Positions 9,621-19,376 are shown, numbered from the stretch's first letter. The stretch: DNA of 64,000 nt from Tritonibacter litoralis (GCF_009496005.1 NZ_WIBF01000001.1:620001-684000), one strand, 5' to 3'. Translations and numbers: made by a program. Notes: generated by a model not told the origin, from the letters alone.

Positions 9621-10766
9621 TCAGCGGCGGGATTCCATAAAGGATTTCAGCCGCCGCAAGCCTTCGGTGATATCCGCCGTGGAACGCGCATAAGAAAACC
9701 TCAGCGTTGTCGCGCCGCGCACTGGGTCAAAATCAAGGCCCGGCGTCACCGCAACCCCGGCCTGATCCAGAATCTCCCGCGCAAAGGCGCGGCTGTCATC
9801 CGTCAGCTCAGACACATCCGCATAGACATAAAACGCCCCATCCGGCGGCGCGATCTTGGTAAAGCCCGCCTGTGGCAGCCCTTCCAGCATCAGCGCTCGA
9901 TTGCGCGCATATTGTGCCAGGTTTTCGCGCATCTCATCCTGGCAGTCGAGCGCCGCCAGCGCGGCCACTTGGCTGGCATGGGGCGCGCAGATGAACATGT
10001 TCTGGGCAATACGTTCAACCACACGCACGTGGCTTTCGGGGACCACCATCCACCCCACGCGCCATCCGGTCATGGAGAAAAACTTTGAAAACGAGTTGAT
10101 GACATAACAGTCATCCGTCAGCTCAAGTGCGGTGACCGCCTTGGCCTCATACTCCAGCCCATGATAGATCTCATCCGAGATAAAGGCGGCCCCTTGCGCA
10201 TGGGTTGCCTCGATCAACGCCTGCATTGCGCCGCGGTCCAACATGGTGCCGGTTGGGTTCGCAGGCGATGCCACCATCAGCCCCGCCAGATCCAGATCCG
10301 CAAAATCCGCAGGCACCGGCTGCAGGCGGTTTTCGGGGCTGGTTTGAATGTCCACCGGTTGCAGCCCCAGCGCATGCAAGATCTGGCGATAAGAGGGATA
10401 GCCCGGCGCGCCGATGCCCACCCGATCACCGCTGTCAAACAGCGCTGTAAACGCCAGGGTAAAGGCCCCGGACGAGCCCGGTGTGACCACCACCCGTTCC
10501 GGGTTCAGGTCCACATTATACCAATCTTTATAAAGCCTTGCGATCCGTTTACGAAGTTCCGGAATCCCCAAGGCCACCGTATACCCCAAGGCGTCGTGGT
10601 CCAATGCTTCGGCCAATGCGCGCCGCGCGCCTGCGGGTGCGCCGGTGGAGGGCTGGCCGACTTCCATATGGATGATGTGGCGCCCGGCCTCTTCGGCTTG
10701 GCGCGCAGCTTCCATCACATCCATCACAATGAAGGGATCCACATTAGAGCGGGTTGAGTTTCGCAT
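9621..10766 (-). CDS. class I/II pyridoxal-phosphate aminotransferase
   Basis: This is a fold-type I PLP enzyme of about 381 residues. ASPANPTGT contacts the cofactor, and the Schiff-base lysine is in SFSKFFSMTGWRVGW at about residue 228; a conserved Arg near the C-terminus (LRFSYARS) would bind the substrate carboxylate. The substrate cannot be read from sequence. The start at 10766 is chosen because GGGAG lies eight bases upstream; an in-frame ATG at 10790 exists but lacks this site. It heads a minus-strand run with amiC and mrcA. Its start is only 22 bases from the start of the divergent M48 protease gene. Confidence 0.9.
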   Translation of the reverse strand: MRNSTRSNVDPFIVMDVMEAARQAEEAGRHIIHMEVGQPSTGAPAGARRALAEALDHDALGYTVALGIPELRKRIARLYKDWYNVDLNPERVVVTPGSSGAFTLAFTALFDSGDRVGIGAPGYPSYRQILHALGLQPVDIQTSPENRLQPVPADFADLDLAGLMVASPANPTGTMLDRGAMQALIEATHAQGAAFISDEIYHGLEYEAKAVTALELTDDCYVINSFSKFFSMTGWRVGWMVVPESHVRVVERIAQNMFICAPHASQVAALAALDCQDEMRENLAQYARNRALMLEGLPQAGFTKIAPPDGAFYVYADVSELTDDSRAFAREILDQAGVAVTPGLDFDPVRGATTLRFSYARSTADITEGLRRLKSFMESRR

Positions 10767-10788
10767 TCCGATCTCCCAAGGTGCGGTC

Positions 10789-12144
10789 ATGACCTTTGAA
10801 CGCGTATATAGGCTGGCGTCAATCCCGGCCTTGGTTTTTGGCTTTGTCCTTTGGTTGGCGACCAGCCTCCATGCACAGTCCATTGGCCTGTTGCGGGATG
10901 CCGATATCGAACATGGTCTGGCGCAATTGGCCAAACCGGTTCTGGGCGCGGCGGGGCTCAATCCCAAACGGGTTCGGGTGGTGGTTGTGAACCTGCCAAC
11001 GTTGAACGCCTTTGTGATCGATAGTCGAACAATTTTCATACATTACGGGCTGATCCTAAAGGTGAAGTCGCCCGAGATGCTGCAGGCCGTCATCGCCCAT
11101 GAGGCCGCCCATATCACCAATGGCCATTTGGCGCGCAGGCTGGAAAACCTGAAATCCGCACGCTCTGCGGCAGGGCTGGGCACAGCGCTTGGCCTTTTGG
11201 CGGCTGTTGCGGGCGCAGGAGGAGACGCGGCGGCCGGGATCGCCCTTGGCACCCGCAGCGCGGCTGAGCGGAGTTTCCTGTCCCACACCCGCGCCGAAGA
11301 AAGCGCCGCCGATCGCACCGCCGCCTCGATCATGAAACAGGCCGGTGTGCCTGTCCAAGGCATGTTGGATGTGCATCAGCTTTTTGCGGGCCAAGAGGTC
11401 CTGAGCGCCGCCAACCAGGATCCCTATACCCGCTCGCATCCGCTCAGCCGTGACCGGATCCGGGCAACCAAAGCCTTTGTCGCGGCCTATGGCGATACCG
11501 GCAAGCCGGACCCGGCCGCGGCCTATTGGCTGGACCGGGTACAAGGTAAATTGTCGGCCTTTTTGCGCGCCCCTAAATGGACCATGCGCCGCGCCTCCAG
11601 CGATCCCTATGCGGATGTGAAGCTGATGCGCGAAGCGATCGCCTATCACCGCAACAACAAACTGCAAAAAGCGTTGGCATCGATTGACGGGGCGCTGCGG
11701 CTGCGGCCCAAGGACGGGTTTTACCTGGAATTGCGCGGCCAGTTCCTGATGGAAAATCGCCGCTGGGGGGACGCGATGGCGACCTATCAGCGCGCCGCGC
11801 AGTTCTCGCCCAACAACCCGTTGATCCTGGCCAGCCTGGGTCGCGCGCAGCTTGCCGCCAACCAGCCACGCGCCGCGCTCAAAACCTTGGAAAAGGCTCG
11901 ATCCATCGACTTTCGCAATAACAGTTTGTTGAGAGACATGGCTCAAGCCTATGCAAAAACGGGACAAAACGGTATGGCATCACTTGTGACCGCCGAACGC
12001 TATGCGCTGCGCGGACGGTTGGGTGATGCAGGAATTCACGCAAAACGGGCCTCTGGCCTGCTCCCCACTGGCTCTGCGGCCTGGCGACGTGCGCAAGACG
12101 TGCTCATTGCTGCAGAACGCTTTGAAAAAAGGAAGAAACGATGA
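10789..12144 (+). CDS. bepA: M48-family metalloprotease with TPR repeats (BepA-like)
   Basis: This is a periplasmic zinc protease that in related bacteria helps maintain outer-membrane protein assembly. An N-terminal signal segment (SIPALVFGFVLWLATSLHAQ) is followed by the peptidase domain with HEAAH at residues 104-108 and a third-ligand region EESAADRTAA. Tetratricopeptide-like repeats (for example NNKLQKALASIDGALRLRP) fill about residues 280-440. An AAGGTG site precedes the ATG. Its stop overlaps the start of the DsbA-like gene by four bases (ATGA), so the two are translationally coupled and probably share a role in envelope protein quality control. Confidence 0.9.
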   Translation: MTFERVYRLASIPALVFGFVLWLATSLHAQSIGLLRDADIEHGLAQLAKPVLGAAGLNPKRVRVVVVNLPTLNAFVIDSRTIFIHYGLILKVKSPEMLQAVIAHEAAHITNGHLARRLENLKSARSAAGLGTALGLLAAVAGAGGDAAAGIALGTRSAAERSFLSHTRAEESAADRTAASIMKQAGVPVQGMLDVHQLFAGQEVLSAANQDPYTRSHPLSRDRIRATKAFVAAYGDTGKPDPAAAYWLDRVQGKLSAFLRAPKWTMRRASSDPYADVKLMREAIAYHRNNKLQKALASIDGALRLRPKDGFYLELRGQFLMENRRWGDAMATYQRAAQFSPNNPLILASLGRAQLAANQPRAALKTLEKARSIDFRNNSLLRDMAQAYAKTGQNGMASLVTAERYALRGRLGDAGIHAKRASGLLPTGSAAWRRAQDVLIAAERFEKRKKR

Positions 12145-12914
12145 TCTCTTTTGCTCAGACATGGACGCGCACGGTTGCCGCGGCGGCAACCGCTCTGACG
12201 CTCAGCTTGCCCGCATCGGCGCTGGACCTTAAGGCCATGTCCGATGAGGAACGCGCAGACTTTGGTGCAGCAGTGCGCGCCTATCTGCTGGAACATCCGG
12301 AACTGCTGCTGGAAATCAGCGACGTCCTGCAAGAGCGCAACGCCGTCGCCGAGGCCGAGCGTGACAAGGCGCTGGTGCAGCACAATCTGGCAGCGCTGAC
12401 CAATGACGGGTTTTCCTGGGTTGGCGGCAATCCGGATGGCGACATCACCATTGTTGAGTTTATGGATTACCGCTGTGGGTTCTGCCGTCGGGCCAAGCCC
12501 GAGGTGGAACGCCTGCTGGCCGAAGATGGCAACATCCGCCTGATCATCAAAGAGCTGCCGATTTTGGGCGAATCCTCCCTGGTAGCCTCGCGCTTTGCCG
12601 TCTCTGCCAAACATGTGGAAGGGCCCGAGGCCTATAAGGCGCTGCATGATGCGCTGATCGAAATGCCAGGTGAGCCGAATGAAGTGACCCTGGCGCGCCT
12701 GTCCGAAAGCTTTGGATATAACACCGAAGCGATCCTGGAAGGCATGAATGCAGACGCCGTCACCCAAGAGCTGCGCCTGACCCGACAGCTGGCGAACAAT
12801 ATGTCCATCAGCGGCACGCCGACCTTTATCTTTGGGGATGAGATGGTGCGCGGCTATCTGCCGCTGGATCAGATGAAAGCTGTGATCGAAGAGCAGCGCG
12901 CCGAAGCCGGCTGA
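12141..12914 (+). CDS. DsbA-family thiol-disulfide oxidoreductase (Com1-like)
   Basis: The 257-residue exported protein has a signal peptide (about residues 1-27), an N-terminal helical extension with DLKAMSDEERADFGAAVR of the kind found in Com1/ScsC-like proteins, and a thioredoxin fold with the redox motif CGFC near residue 112. The cis-proline loop is SGTPTFIF. It probably oxidises or isomerises disulfides in periplasmic proteins. The start codon overlaps the preceding BepA-like stop (ATGA). A strong terminator follows 25 bases after the stop. Confidence 0.9.
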   Translation: MISFAQTWTRTVAAAATALTLSLPASALDLKAMSDEERADFGAAVRAYLLEHPELLLEISDVLQERNAVAEAERDKALVQHNLAALTNDGFSWVGGNPDGDITIVEFMDYRCGFCRRAKPEVERLLAEDGNIRLIIKELPILGESSLVASRFAVSAKHVEGPEAYKALHDALIEMPGEPNEVTLARLSESFGYNTEAILEGMNADAVTQELRLTRQLANNMSISGTPTFIFGDEMVRGYLPLDQMKAVIEEQRAEAG

Positions 12915-12939
12915 GCCCTGAGCACCTCATAAATGCAAG

Positions 12940-12971
12940 AAAGGCCCCTGTACCAAAACAGGGGCCTTTTT
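12940..12971. terminator. rho-independent terminator between dsbA-like and ispG
   Basis: A 12-bp stem AAAGGCCCCTGT / ACAGGGGCCTTT with a six-base loop is followed by a T-run on the plus strand and has A/T-rich flanks on both sides. It could serve both convergent genes. Confidence 0.85.
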
Positions 12972-13007
12972 GTATCTCACTGCTTATGTATCTCGCCGCG
13001 CTGCTGT

Positions 13008-14138
13008 TTACTCGGCCGCTTCAGCCGCCGCCGCTTCTGCGTCCAATGCCGCGGCCTTCTTTTCGACCTCTTCCACGATGTGGTCGACCATTTGATCATT
13101 AGACATCTTGTGGCTGGCCTTGCCTGCCAAATAGACCATGCCCGACCCCGCACCACCTCCGGTAAAGCCCACATCAGTCATCAGCGCTTCGCCCGGGCCA
13201 TTGACCACACAGCCGATAATCGACAGGCTCATTGGGGTTTTGATATGCGCCAGCCGGTCTTCCAGAGTTTCCACCGTCTTGATCACGTCAAAGCCCTGAC
13301 GCGCGCAGGAGGGGCAGGAAATGATGTTCACCCCCCGATGGCGCAGACCCAGGGATTTCAGGATCTCATATCCCACCTTGACCTCTTCGACCGGATCCGC
13401 CGACAGGCTGACGCGCAGCGTATCCCCAATGCCCATCCACAACAGCTGCCCCAAACCGATGGAGGATTTGATGGTACCCGACATCAGGCCGCCCGCTTCG
13501 GTAATGCCAAGGTGGATCGGCGCGTCGGTTGCATCGGCCAGCATCTGATAGGCGGCCGCAGACATAAACACGTCCGAGGCTTTGACGCTGATCTTGAACT
13601 CGTGAAAATCATGGTCCTGCAGGATGCGAATATGCTCCAGACCGGATTCAACCATCGCATCAGGACAGGGCTCGCCATATTTATCCAGCAGGTGCTTTTC
13701 CAAAGAGCCCGCGTTCACGCCAATTCGGATCGAGCAATTGTGATCCTTGGCCGCGCGCACCACCTCGGCCACGCGGGCACTGTCGCCGATATTGCCAGGG
13801 TTGATCCGCAGACAAGCGGCCCCCGCCTCGGCGGCTTCGATCCCACGTTTGTAATGGAAATGAATGTCCGCCACGATCGGAACCGGGCTTTCGGAAACGA
13901 TCTCTTTCAGGGCCTTGGACGACGCTTCATCCGGCACTGAAACCCGCACGATATCCGCTCCGGCTTCGGCTGCGGCCTGAACCTGGGCGATAGTCGCCGC
14001 CGCATCGGTGGTCAGCGTATTGGTCATGGTTTGCACGGCAATCGGCGCATCGCCACCAACCGGAACGTTCCCCACCATGATCTGACGGCTTTTGCGGCGT
14101 TCAATATTGCGCCACGGACGGATATGGTTGATCGACAT
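13008..14138 (-). CDS. ispG: 4-hydroxy-3-methylbut-2-enyl-diphosphate synthase
   Basis: IspG is the [4Fe-4S] enzyme of the MEP isoprenoid pathway that converts methylerythritol cyclodiphosphate to HMBPP. The TIM-barrel part includes [20 protein letters not shown]. The iron-sulfur ligands are visible in [12 protein letters not shown] (about residues 275-278) and GCVVNGPGE (about 309), followed by the cluster-binding Glu. Length (376 aa) is normal, with an acidic Ala/Glu-rich tail. The ATG at 14138 is preferred over an upstream extension because the protein then begins [17 protein letters not shown] like its homologues. It lies 128 bases downstream of the RodZ-like gene. Confidence 0.96.
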   Translation of the reverse strand: MSINHIRPWRNIERRKSRQIMVGNVPVGGDAPIAVQTMTNTLTTDAAATIAQVQAAAEAGADIVRVSVPDEASSKALKEIVSESPVPIVADIHFHYKRGIEAAEAGAACLRINPGNIGDSARVAEVVRAAKDHNCSIRIGVNAGSLEKHLLDKYGEPCPDAMVESGLEHIRILQDHDFHEFKISVKASDVFMSAAAYQMLADATDAPIHLGITEAGGLMSGTIKSSIGLGQLLWMGIGDTLRVSLSADPVEEVKVGYEILKSLGLRHRGVNIISCPSCARQGFDVIKTVETLEDRLAHIKTPMSLSIIGCVVNGPGEALMTDVGFTGGGAGSGMVYLAGKASHKMSNDQMVDHIVEEVEKKAAALDAEAAAAEAAE

Positions 14139-14266
14139 AGAGCGGATCCCGGGTTTTATGCTTTGGTCGATAAATACGCACGAAGGCCCAAGGCTGCAAT
14201 GATCCAAGCATCAGTTTCTGGATTAAAAGCCCCGCCGAGGCGCGCCGCACAAGCAGGCGTTGCCCG

Positions 14267-15490
14267 TCACTCGGCCAATTCAAACGTGCCAGGCTGGCGG
14301 GTTGGCAGCTCTGCGACAATCTTGGCGAGAACACCGTTGCGCTCATCCTCAAGGTCAACCACCTCGGCAAAACGGTCAGACACCGCATTCACCGACAGTT
14401 CGATATTCTTGCTGACCTGCCCCCGGTCGCCCACGGGGCCGAATTGCGTGTCATTGGTTGCAAAATAAATCGCGCTGCTTTCGCCCGTACGCAGGCGCGG
14501 TGCATTCTCGGTCAGCGGCACCTCATAGGTTTGTTCCGCTTCCATGATCGCTTCGTAAATCACGCTGCCATCGGCTGCCGTCACCTGCACCCAGGACGGT
14601 CGGATCGCAACCATGGTTAATGTCGGCGCCAGATCAGCCACGACCTGCGGCTGCACAACACCCAGGTCGTCGGGCTGTTCCGCTGATACGCTGGCCCCAG
14701 CCAACGAAATGCTGGGGCGATCCGGGGTGACAAAATTCCCCAGCTGGCTTGGATTGAGGGTCGAGATTGGCGCATCGCGCGACACCAGAACCGGAACATC
14801 CAATGCTGGCGGACGATACAGGCGATCCAGCGCCTGGATAGCGGGATCTTCATTGGCCTCAGCCTCTGCCAGCAGAATGCCCTGCAACGGATCCAATTCG
14901 GATTGCACAACCGGCACCTGCTCAACCGGTGCGAATTGCACCTGCTGGACCTCTTTCAACACGGCCAATGCGCCGTAACCGATGCCGCCGATCAGGCCCA
15001 GCAAAACAACCAAAGATCCAATGGCTCGTGGATCGATCTGGCTGAGAATACCGTCCGAGGCGGGAATAAAAGGCGTATTGGGCGACACAAAAGCTTCGCT
15101 GCCCAGGCCGCCCGTGGATTGCAGACCTTTGCCACTGGGCTTGCGACCAGAAGCATCCGCCGACATGCCGTGGGCCACTTCAAATCCGCTTTCCTCGCAG
15201 AACTGATCAAAGGCCGCATCGGCATCCATATTCAGATAGCGCGCATAAGAGCGCACATACCCGGCGATAAAGCCGGGCGTGTCAAAAACGGTTGGATCCG
15301 TGTTTTCGATGGCTGCGATGTACGCTGCTTTGATGCGCAGCTCCCGCTGGACGTCCAACAGGGACTTGCCCATGGTTGCCCGTTCTCCACGCATAACGTC
15401 GCCCAGCTTCAACTCAAAGTCGTCAAAGCTCTTGGGAGAAGACGTAGTCTCTCCACTCTTGGACTTGCGCTGCGTGAGGCGCCCAATCAT
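14267..15490 (-). CDS. rodZ: RodZ-like membrane protein with N-terminal helix-turn-helix and DUF4115
   Basis: This single-pass inner-membrane protein probably supports cell shape. A cytoplasmic HTH_25 domain (about residues 28-95: GERATMGKSLLDVQRELRIK, IENTDPTVF) is followed by a linker, a transmembrane helix at about 170-192 (AIGSLVVLLGLIGGIGYGAL) and a periplasmic C-terminal domain with SWVQVTAADGSVIYE, the DUF4115 signature. The placement upstream of ispG is common in proteobacteria. The rodZ name rests on architecture; the sequence alone does not prove MreB interaction. Confidence 0.82.
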   Translation of the reverse strand: MIGRLTQRKSKSGETTSSPKSFDDFELKLGDVMRGERATMGKSLLDVQRELRIKAAYIAAIENTDPTVFDTPGFIAGYVRSYARYLNMDADAAFDQFCEESGFEVAHGMSADASGRKPSGKGLQSTGGLGSEAFVSPNTPFIPASDGILSQIDPRAIGSLVVLLGLIGGIGYGALAVLKEVQQVQFAPVEQVPVVQSELDPLQGILLAEAEANEDPAIQALDRLYRPPALDVPVLVSRDAPISTLNPSQLGNFVTPDRPSISLAGASVSAEQPDDLGVVQPQVVADLAPTLTMVAIRPSWVQVTAADGSVIYEAIMEAEQTYEVPLTENAPRLRTGESSAIYFATNDTQFGPVGDRGQVSKNIELSVNAVSDRFAEVVDLEDERNGVLAKIVAELPTRQPGTFELAE

Positions 15491-15618
15491 TCTTGCCGTC
15501 CCATCTTATCCTGCCGCATTCGACGTGAGATTTAAGAAAGTCAACATTCCGACTCACTCGCACTCATTCGTTGAGGGAAAGATAACACACTCGAAAGTTT
15601 TTTACACGGAACAGTGTA

Positions 15619-16854
15619 CTATCCGGCAAGTTCGGCGCGATTTAGCGCACAATGAGACCAAAGTTCGTCCATGGCGCTGACCAAACGGTCGATTTCACCC
15701 GATCCGTGAACGGGCGACGGGGTAAAACGCAACCTTTCCGTGCCACGCGGCACGGTCGGGAAATTGATAGGTTGCACATAAATACCAAAGTCATCCAACA
15801 ACATATCGCTCAGCTTTTTGGTGTGAACCGGATTGCCCACGATGACCGGCACAATATGCGAGCCGTGGTCGATGATCGGCAGACCCAAACCTTTGAGCCG
15901 CAGCTTCAGCACCTTGGCCATTTCCTGATGCTTGTCACGCAGCTCTTGCGTTTCCTTCAGATAGGCGATCGAAGCCGCTGCCCCGGCCGCCACCGCAGGC
16001 GCAATCGAGGTGGTAAAGATAAAGCCCGGCGCATAGGAGCGGATTGCGTCGCACATTTTGGCCGAAGCCGCGATATAGCCGCCCATCACGCCAAAGGCCT
16101 TGCCCAGGGTGCCGTTGATAATGTCGATCCGATGCGCCAGGTTATCCCGCTCTGCCACGCCGCCGCCGCGCGGGCCATACATACCAACCGCGTGGACCTC
16201 ATCGATATAGGTCAGCGCGCCAAATTCATCCGCCAGATCGCAGATCTCTTTGATCGGGCCAAAATCCCCATCCATGGAGTAAACAGATTCAAAGGCGATC
16301 AGCTTCGGCGCTTTTGGATCGTCCGCCGCCAGCAGCTCACGCAGATGTTCTACGTCGTTGTGACGGAAAATCCGCTTGGCCCCGCCATTGCGGCGCACGC
16401 CTTCGATCATCGACGCGTGGTTCAGCGCATCGGAATAGATGATAAGACCCGGAAACAGCTTGGGCAGCGTCGACAGGGTCGCGTCATTGGCGATGTAAGC
16501 AGAGGTGAACAGCAAGGCCGCCTCCTTGCCGTGAAGATCGGCAAGCTCCGCCTCAAGCGCATTGTGATAGACCGTGGTGCCCGAAATATTGCGCGTCCCA
16601 CCAGACCCAGCGCCGGTTGCATCAATGGCTTCGTGCATAGCTTTCAGGACAACCGGATGCTGCCCCATGCCCAAATAGTCATTGCCGCACCACACCGTGA
16701 TCTCTTGCTGGGACCCATCGGGACGCGTGCGTATGGCATGCGGAAACTGCCCTTTGCGACGCTCGATATCGATAAAAGTCCGGTAGCGGCCTTCGTCATG
16801 AAGGCGGTTGATCGCAGCGTCGAGTTGCGCGGTGTAGTCCACGATAGTCTCCAT
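15619..16854 (-). CDS. hemA: 5-aminolevulinate synthase (C4 pathway)
   Basis: ALAS condenses glycine with succinyl-CoA as the first step of tetrapyrrole synthesis in alphaproteobacteria. The 411-residue protein has the glycine-rich GTRNISGTT, the cofactor Asp region ([12 protein letters not shown]) and the PLP lysine in [13 protein letters not shown] (about residue 250). The ATG at 16854 gives the standard N-terminus [16 protein letters not shown]. The gene stands alone. An FNR-type box lies about 107 bases upstream, consistent with oxygen control of heme synthesis. Downstream is the RodZ-like gene on the same strand, with a 128-base gap. Confidence 0.97.
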   Translation of the reverse strand: METIVDYTAQLDAAINRLHDEGRYRTFIDIERRKGQFPHAIRTRPDGSQQEITVWCGNDYLGMGQHPVVLKAMHEAIDATGAGSGGTRNISGTTVYHNALEAELADLHGKEAALLFTSAYIANDATLSTLPKLFPGLIIYSDALNHASMIEGVRRNGGAKRIFRHNDVEHLRELLAADDPKAPKLIAFESVYSMDGDFGPIKEICDLADEFGALTYIDEVHAVGMYGPRGGGVAERDNLAHRIDIINGTLGKAFGVMGGYIAASAKMCDAIRSYAPGFIFTTSIAPAVAAGAAASIAYLKETQELRDKHQEMAKVLKLRLKGLGLPIIDHGSHIVPVIVGNPVHTKKLSDMLLDDFGIYVQPINFPTVPRGTERLRFTPSPVHGSGEIDRLVSAMDELWSHCALNRAELAG

Positions 16855-16954
16855 CCATAGTTGCGGGCTGTTCGTGTCACCGTTCCGCTTCTTGTGGCGG
16901 CCTGCAGCCTCTTTCCAGTCCACAGGTGGTTAACAACGCAGTAGCTCCGCTGCC

Positions 16955-16968
16955 TTGATGCAAGTCAA
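16955..16968. promoter_or_regulatory. FNR/FnrL-type binding site upstream of hemA
   Basis: TTGAT-GCAA-GTCAA matches the FNR consensus TTGAT-N4-ATCAA at nine of ten positions. Its centre is about 107 bases upstream of the hemA start. Control of hemA by FnrL is established in Rhodobacter; binding here is inferred from sequence. Confidence 0.6.
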
Positions 16969-16977
16969 ATAAGCGTT

Positions 16978-17002
16978 TGTGTTTCATACAGCAAGAAACA
17001 CA
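16978..17002. repeat. inverted repeat upstream of hemA / M20 peptidase
   Basis: TGTGTTTC, a nine-base spacer and GAAACACA form a perfect 8-bp dyad nine bases beyond the FNR-like box. It may be an operator for either divergent gene; no regulator can be named. Confidence 0.4.
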
Positions 17003-17169
17003 GACACTGTGCACTGCGGTGAAACGTCACAAAACCGATAAATTAGTCGAATCTTATTCCAAAAATCCCCATTGCCCAAATCCTTTGCAAATGTGCCGGG
17101 ATCACTGGTCCCTGGCACAGCGCACTGATAGCCTGCGCGCCAAAGAGACCTATGACTTAGGAGTAGCTG

Positions 17170-18564
17170 ATGTCCCTGACCCCGGTATTGGAAAAGATCG
17201 ACACGGATCTTGATGCGGCGATGGAGCGGTTGATGACCTTCCTGCGCATCCCCTCCATCTCAACCGACCCCGCCTACAAGGCCGAGGTCGACAGCGCAGC
17301 CGATTGGCTGGTGGCGGATCTGCAAAGCATTGGTATACCAGCAGAAAAACGCCCCACCACAGGGCATCCAATGGTCACCGGCCAGATCGGAACCGACCTG
17401 CCCGATGGCACGCCGCATGTGCTGTTTTACGGCCATTATGACGTGCAGCCCGTTGACCCGCTGGACCTGTGGGACACCCCTCCGTTTGAACCGCAGATCC
17501 AGGACACGCCCAATGGCAAAGTGATCCGCGGTCGCGGCGCCTCTGACGACAAAGGCCAGCTGATGACCTTTGTGGAGGCCTGCCGCGCCTGGGCTGCGGT
17601 GCATGGCAGCCTGCCCTGCCGCATCACCTTTTTCTTTGAAGGCGAAGAAGAATCAGGCTCCCCGTCGCTGGTGCCGTTCCTCAAGGATCACGCAGACGAG
17701 CTGAAGGCTGACCTGGCGCTGGTTTGTGACACCTCGATGGTGTCTCGTGGCGTGCCGTCTATTTCGTCCCAGCTGCGCGGCATGCTGAAGGATGAGTTCA
17801 CAATCACCGGCCCCACAATCGACCTGCATTCCGGTCACTATGGTGGCCCCGGCCTGAACCCGCTGCGGGAACTGTCCAAGATCGTCGCGTCCTTTTATGA
17901 CGAGGAAACCGGCAAGGTTGCAGTTGAAGGCTTCTATGACGGTGTGCACGAAGTCCCCGAATCGCAACTGCGCCAATGGGAAAACTGCGGCTTTGATGAG
18001 GCCGAGTATCTGGGTGGTGTCGGCTATACCAAGGCGCATGGCGAAAAGGGTTATTCCGCATTGGAACAACAATGGGCGCGCCCAACGTTGGAAGTAAACG
18101 GCCTATGGGGCGGCTATAATGGCGCGGGCTCCAAAACCGTGATCCCCTCCAAAGCCCATTGCAAAATCACCTGCCGATTGGTGGGCGACATGGATCCAGC
18201 CACCCTGCGCAGCAATATCCGCAAACATGTCGAAGACCGGCTGAGCGTGGATGCCAAAGTCACCTGGGACAATGATCTGGACGGCGCCCGCGCCTTTACG
18301 ATGAACGTCGAGCGCCCCGAGTTCGAAAAAGCCCGCAGCGCCCTGTCGGATGAATGGGAGCGGGAAGCGGTCTTTGCCGGGATGGGCGGATCGATCCCGG
18401 TTGTGGGCTATTTCAAAACCATTCTGGACCTGGATTCGATGCTGGTTGGCTTTGCCAATGAAGACGACGCCATCCACTCTCCGAATGAGAAATATGACGT
18501 CAAAAGCTTCCACAAAGGCATCCGTAGCTGGGCCCGGATCCTGGACGCGCTGTCGTCCAAATAA
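17170..18564 (+). CDS. M20-family metallopeptidase (dipeptidase-like)
   Basis: The 464-residue cytoplasmic dizinc hydrolase belongs to the M20/ArgE/DapE group and probably cleaves dipeptides or N-acyl amino acids. Metal and catalytic residues are visible in FYGHYDVQPVDP, GASDDKGQ, FFEGEEESGS and VCDTS. A dimerisation domain insertion occupies about residues 190-340 (TIDLHSGHYGGPGLNP). A TAGGAG site precedes the ATG. It is monocistronic and ends at a strong shared terminator. The exact substrate cannot be read from the sequence. Confidence 0.9.
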   Translation: MSLTPVLEKIDTDLDAAMERLMTFLRIPSISTDPAYKAEVDSAADWLVADLQSIGIPAEKRPTTGHPMVTGQIGTDLPDGTPHVLFYGHYDVQPVDPLDLWDTPPFEPQIQDTPNGKVIRGRGASDDKGQLMTFVEACRAWAAVHGSLPCRITFFFEGEEESGSPSLVPFLKDHADELKADLALVCDTSMVSRGVPSISSQLRGMLKDEFTITGPTIDLHSGHYGGPGLNPLRELSKIVASFYDEETGKVAVEGFYDGVHEVPESQLRQWENCGFDEAEYLGGVGYTKAHGEKGYSALEQQWARPTLEVNGLWGGYNGAGSKTVIPSKAHCKITCRLVGDMDPATLRSNIRKHVEDRLSVDAKVTWDNDLDGARAFTMNVERPEFEKARSALSDEWEREAVFAGMGGSIPVVGYFKTILDLDSMLVGFANEDDAIHSPNEKYDVKSFHKGIRSWARILDALSSK

Positions 18565-18576
18565 ACCTCTACACAA

Positions 18577-18608
18577 AAAATGCCCCCGCCAATCGGTGGG
18601 GGCATTTT
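18577..18608. terminator. bidirectional terminator between M20 peptidase and thioesterase genes
   Basis: A 14-bp stem (AAAATGCCCCCGCC / GGTGGGGGCATTTT, one G-T pair) with an AATC loop has A-rich and T-rich flanks on both sides, in a 47-base gap between convergent genes. Confidence 0.9.
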
Positions 18609-18611
18609 GAT

Positions 18612-19007
18612 TTACTCAGCGTCGCGCTGAACCGGACGTGGGCGCGCATTGTCATCCAGCGCCACAAAGGTAAAGACACCCTCGGTCACGGGCTTACTGT
18701 CTTCTTGATGGCGGGCCCGGCTCCAGACGCGGACCTTGATGCGCATCGACGTGCGCCCGATCTTTTCCAATTCAGCATAAAGCGAGACCTCATCGCCCAC
18801 TGTCACAGGCTGGTGGAACTGAATGCCATCCACAAATACCGTCGACGCCCGCCCCTTGGAGACCCGCGCGGCAATTGTGCCGGCCGCAAGGTCCATCTGG
18901 CTCATCAACCAGCCGCCAAAGATGTCACCCGCCGGGTTGGTGTCTGTCGGCATGGCAATGACACGAATGGTCGGTTGCGTTTCGGGGGGCTGGACCAGTT
19001 CGGTCAT
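18612..19007 (-). CDS. acyl-CoA thioesterase (YciA-like hotdog fold)
   Basis: The 131-residue hotdog-fold protein hydrolyses acyl-CoA thioesters. The family core NPAGDIFGGWLMSQMD near residues 25-40 carries the catalytic Asp on the central helix, and FVDGIQFHQPVTVGDEV follows. The ATG at 19007 has AGGAAGC just upstream and gives a start of MTELVQPPETQP, better than the longer frame. The closest known group is YciA. It stands alone downstream of the tRNA genes on the same strand and is convergent with the M20 peptidase gene. Confidence 0.9.
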   Translation of the reverse strand: MTELVQPPETQPTIRVIAMPTDTNPAGDIFGGWLMSQMDLAAGTIAARVSKGRASTVFVDGIQFHQPVTVGDEVSLYAELEKIGRTSMRIKVRVWSRARHQEDSKPVTEGVFTFVALDDNARPRPVQRDAE

Positions 19008-19164
19008 GGCTTGCTTCCTATGTCTTTGATGCAGCGGGTCTGCATGTTTCCTTCCAAGGAATACTGCACCCACAAAGACTTAGAAAGCTTTGATGCGACA
19101 AATGATCCACAGCACAGGCTATTTGTCGGTTTCACACTCATATTTTTGGGAAAACGAATGAAAA

Positions 19165-19241
19165 TGGCGCGGTTGACGGGGCTCGAACCCGCGACCCCCG
19201 GCGTGACAGGCCGGTACTCTAACCAGCTGAGCTACAACCGC
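19165..19241 (-). tRNA. tRNA-Asp (GTC), copy 1
   Basis: A 77-base cloverleaf on the minus strand starts GCGGTTG and ends CAACCGC-G-CCA with the CCA encoded. The anticodon loop reads CTGTCAC, giving GTC for Asp. It differs from copy 2 at one D-loop position (AGCTGG against AGATGG). Confidence 0.97.
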
Positions 19242-19299
19242 GCATCGTATTTTCATGCCCCCTCAGGGACGACCCTGTAATCCCAAGGGGGGGAAGCAG

Positions 19300-19376
19300 T
19301 GGCGCGGTTGACGGGGCTCGAACCCGCGACCCCCGGCGTGACAGGCCGGTACTCTAACCATCTGAGCTACAACCGC
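19300..19376 (-). tRNA. tRNA-Asp (GTC), copy 2
   Basis: This is the second 77-base tRNA-Asp, 58 bases from copy 1 and nearly identical to it, with the anticodon GTC and encoded CCA. The pair is a local tandem duplication and probably one transcript. Confidence 0.97.

Larger units (their letters stand above)
16855..17169. other. intergenic promoter region between hemA and the M20 peptidase gene
   Basis: This 315-base divergent region holds no gene that I can support. It carries an FNR-like box (16955-16968) and a separate dyad (16978-17002), listed individually. A TAGGAG ribosome site for the M20 gene is at its right end. Confidence 0.8.
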
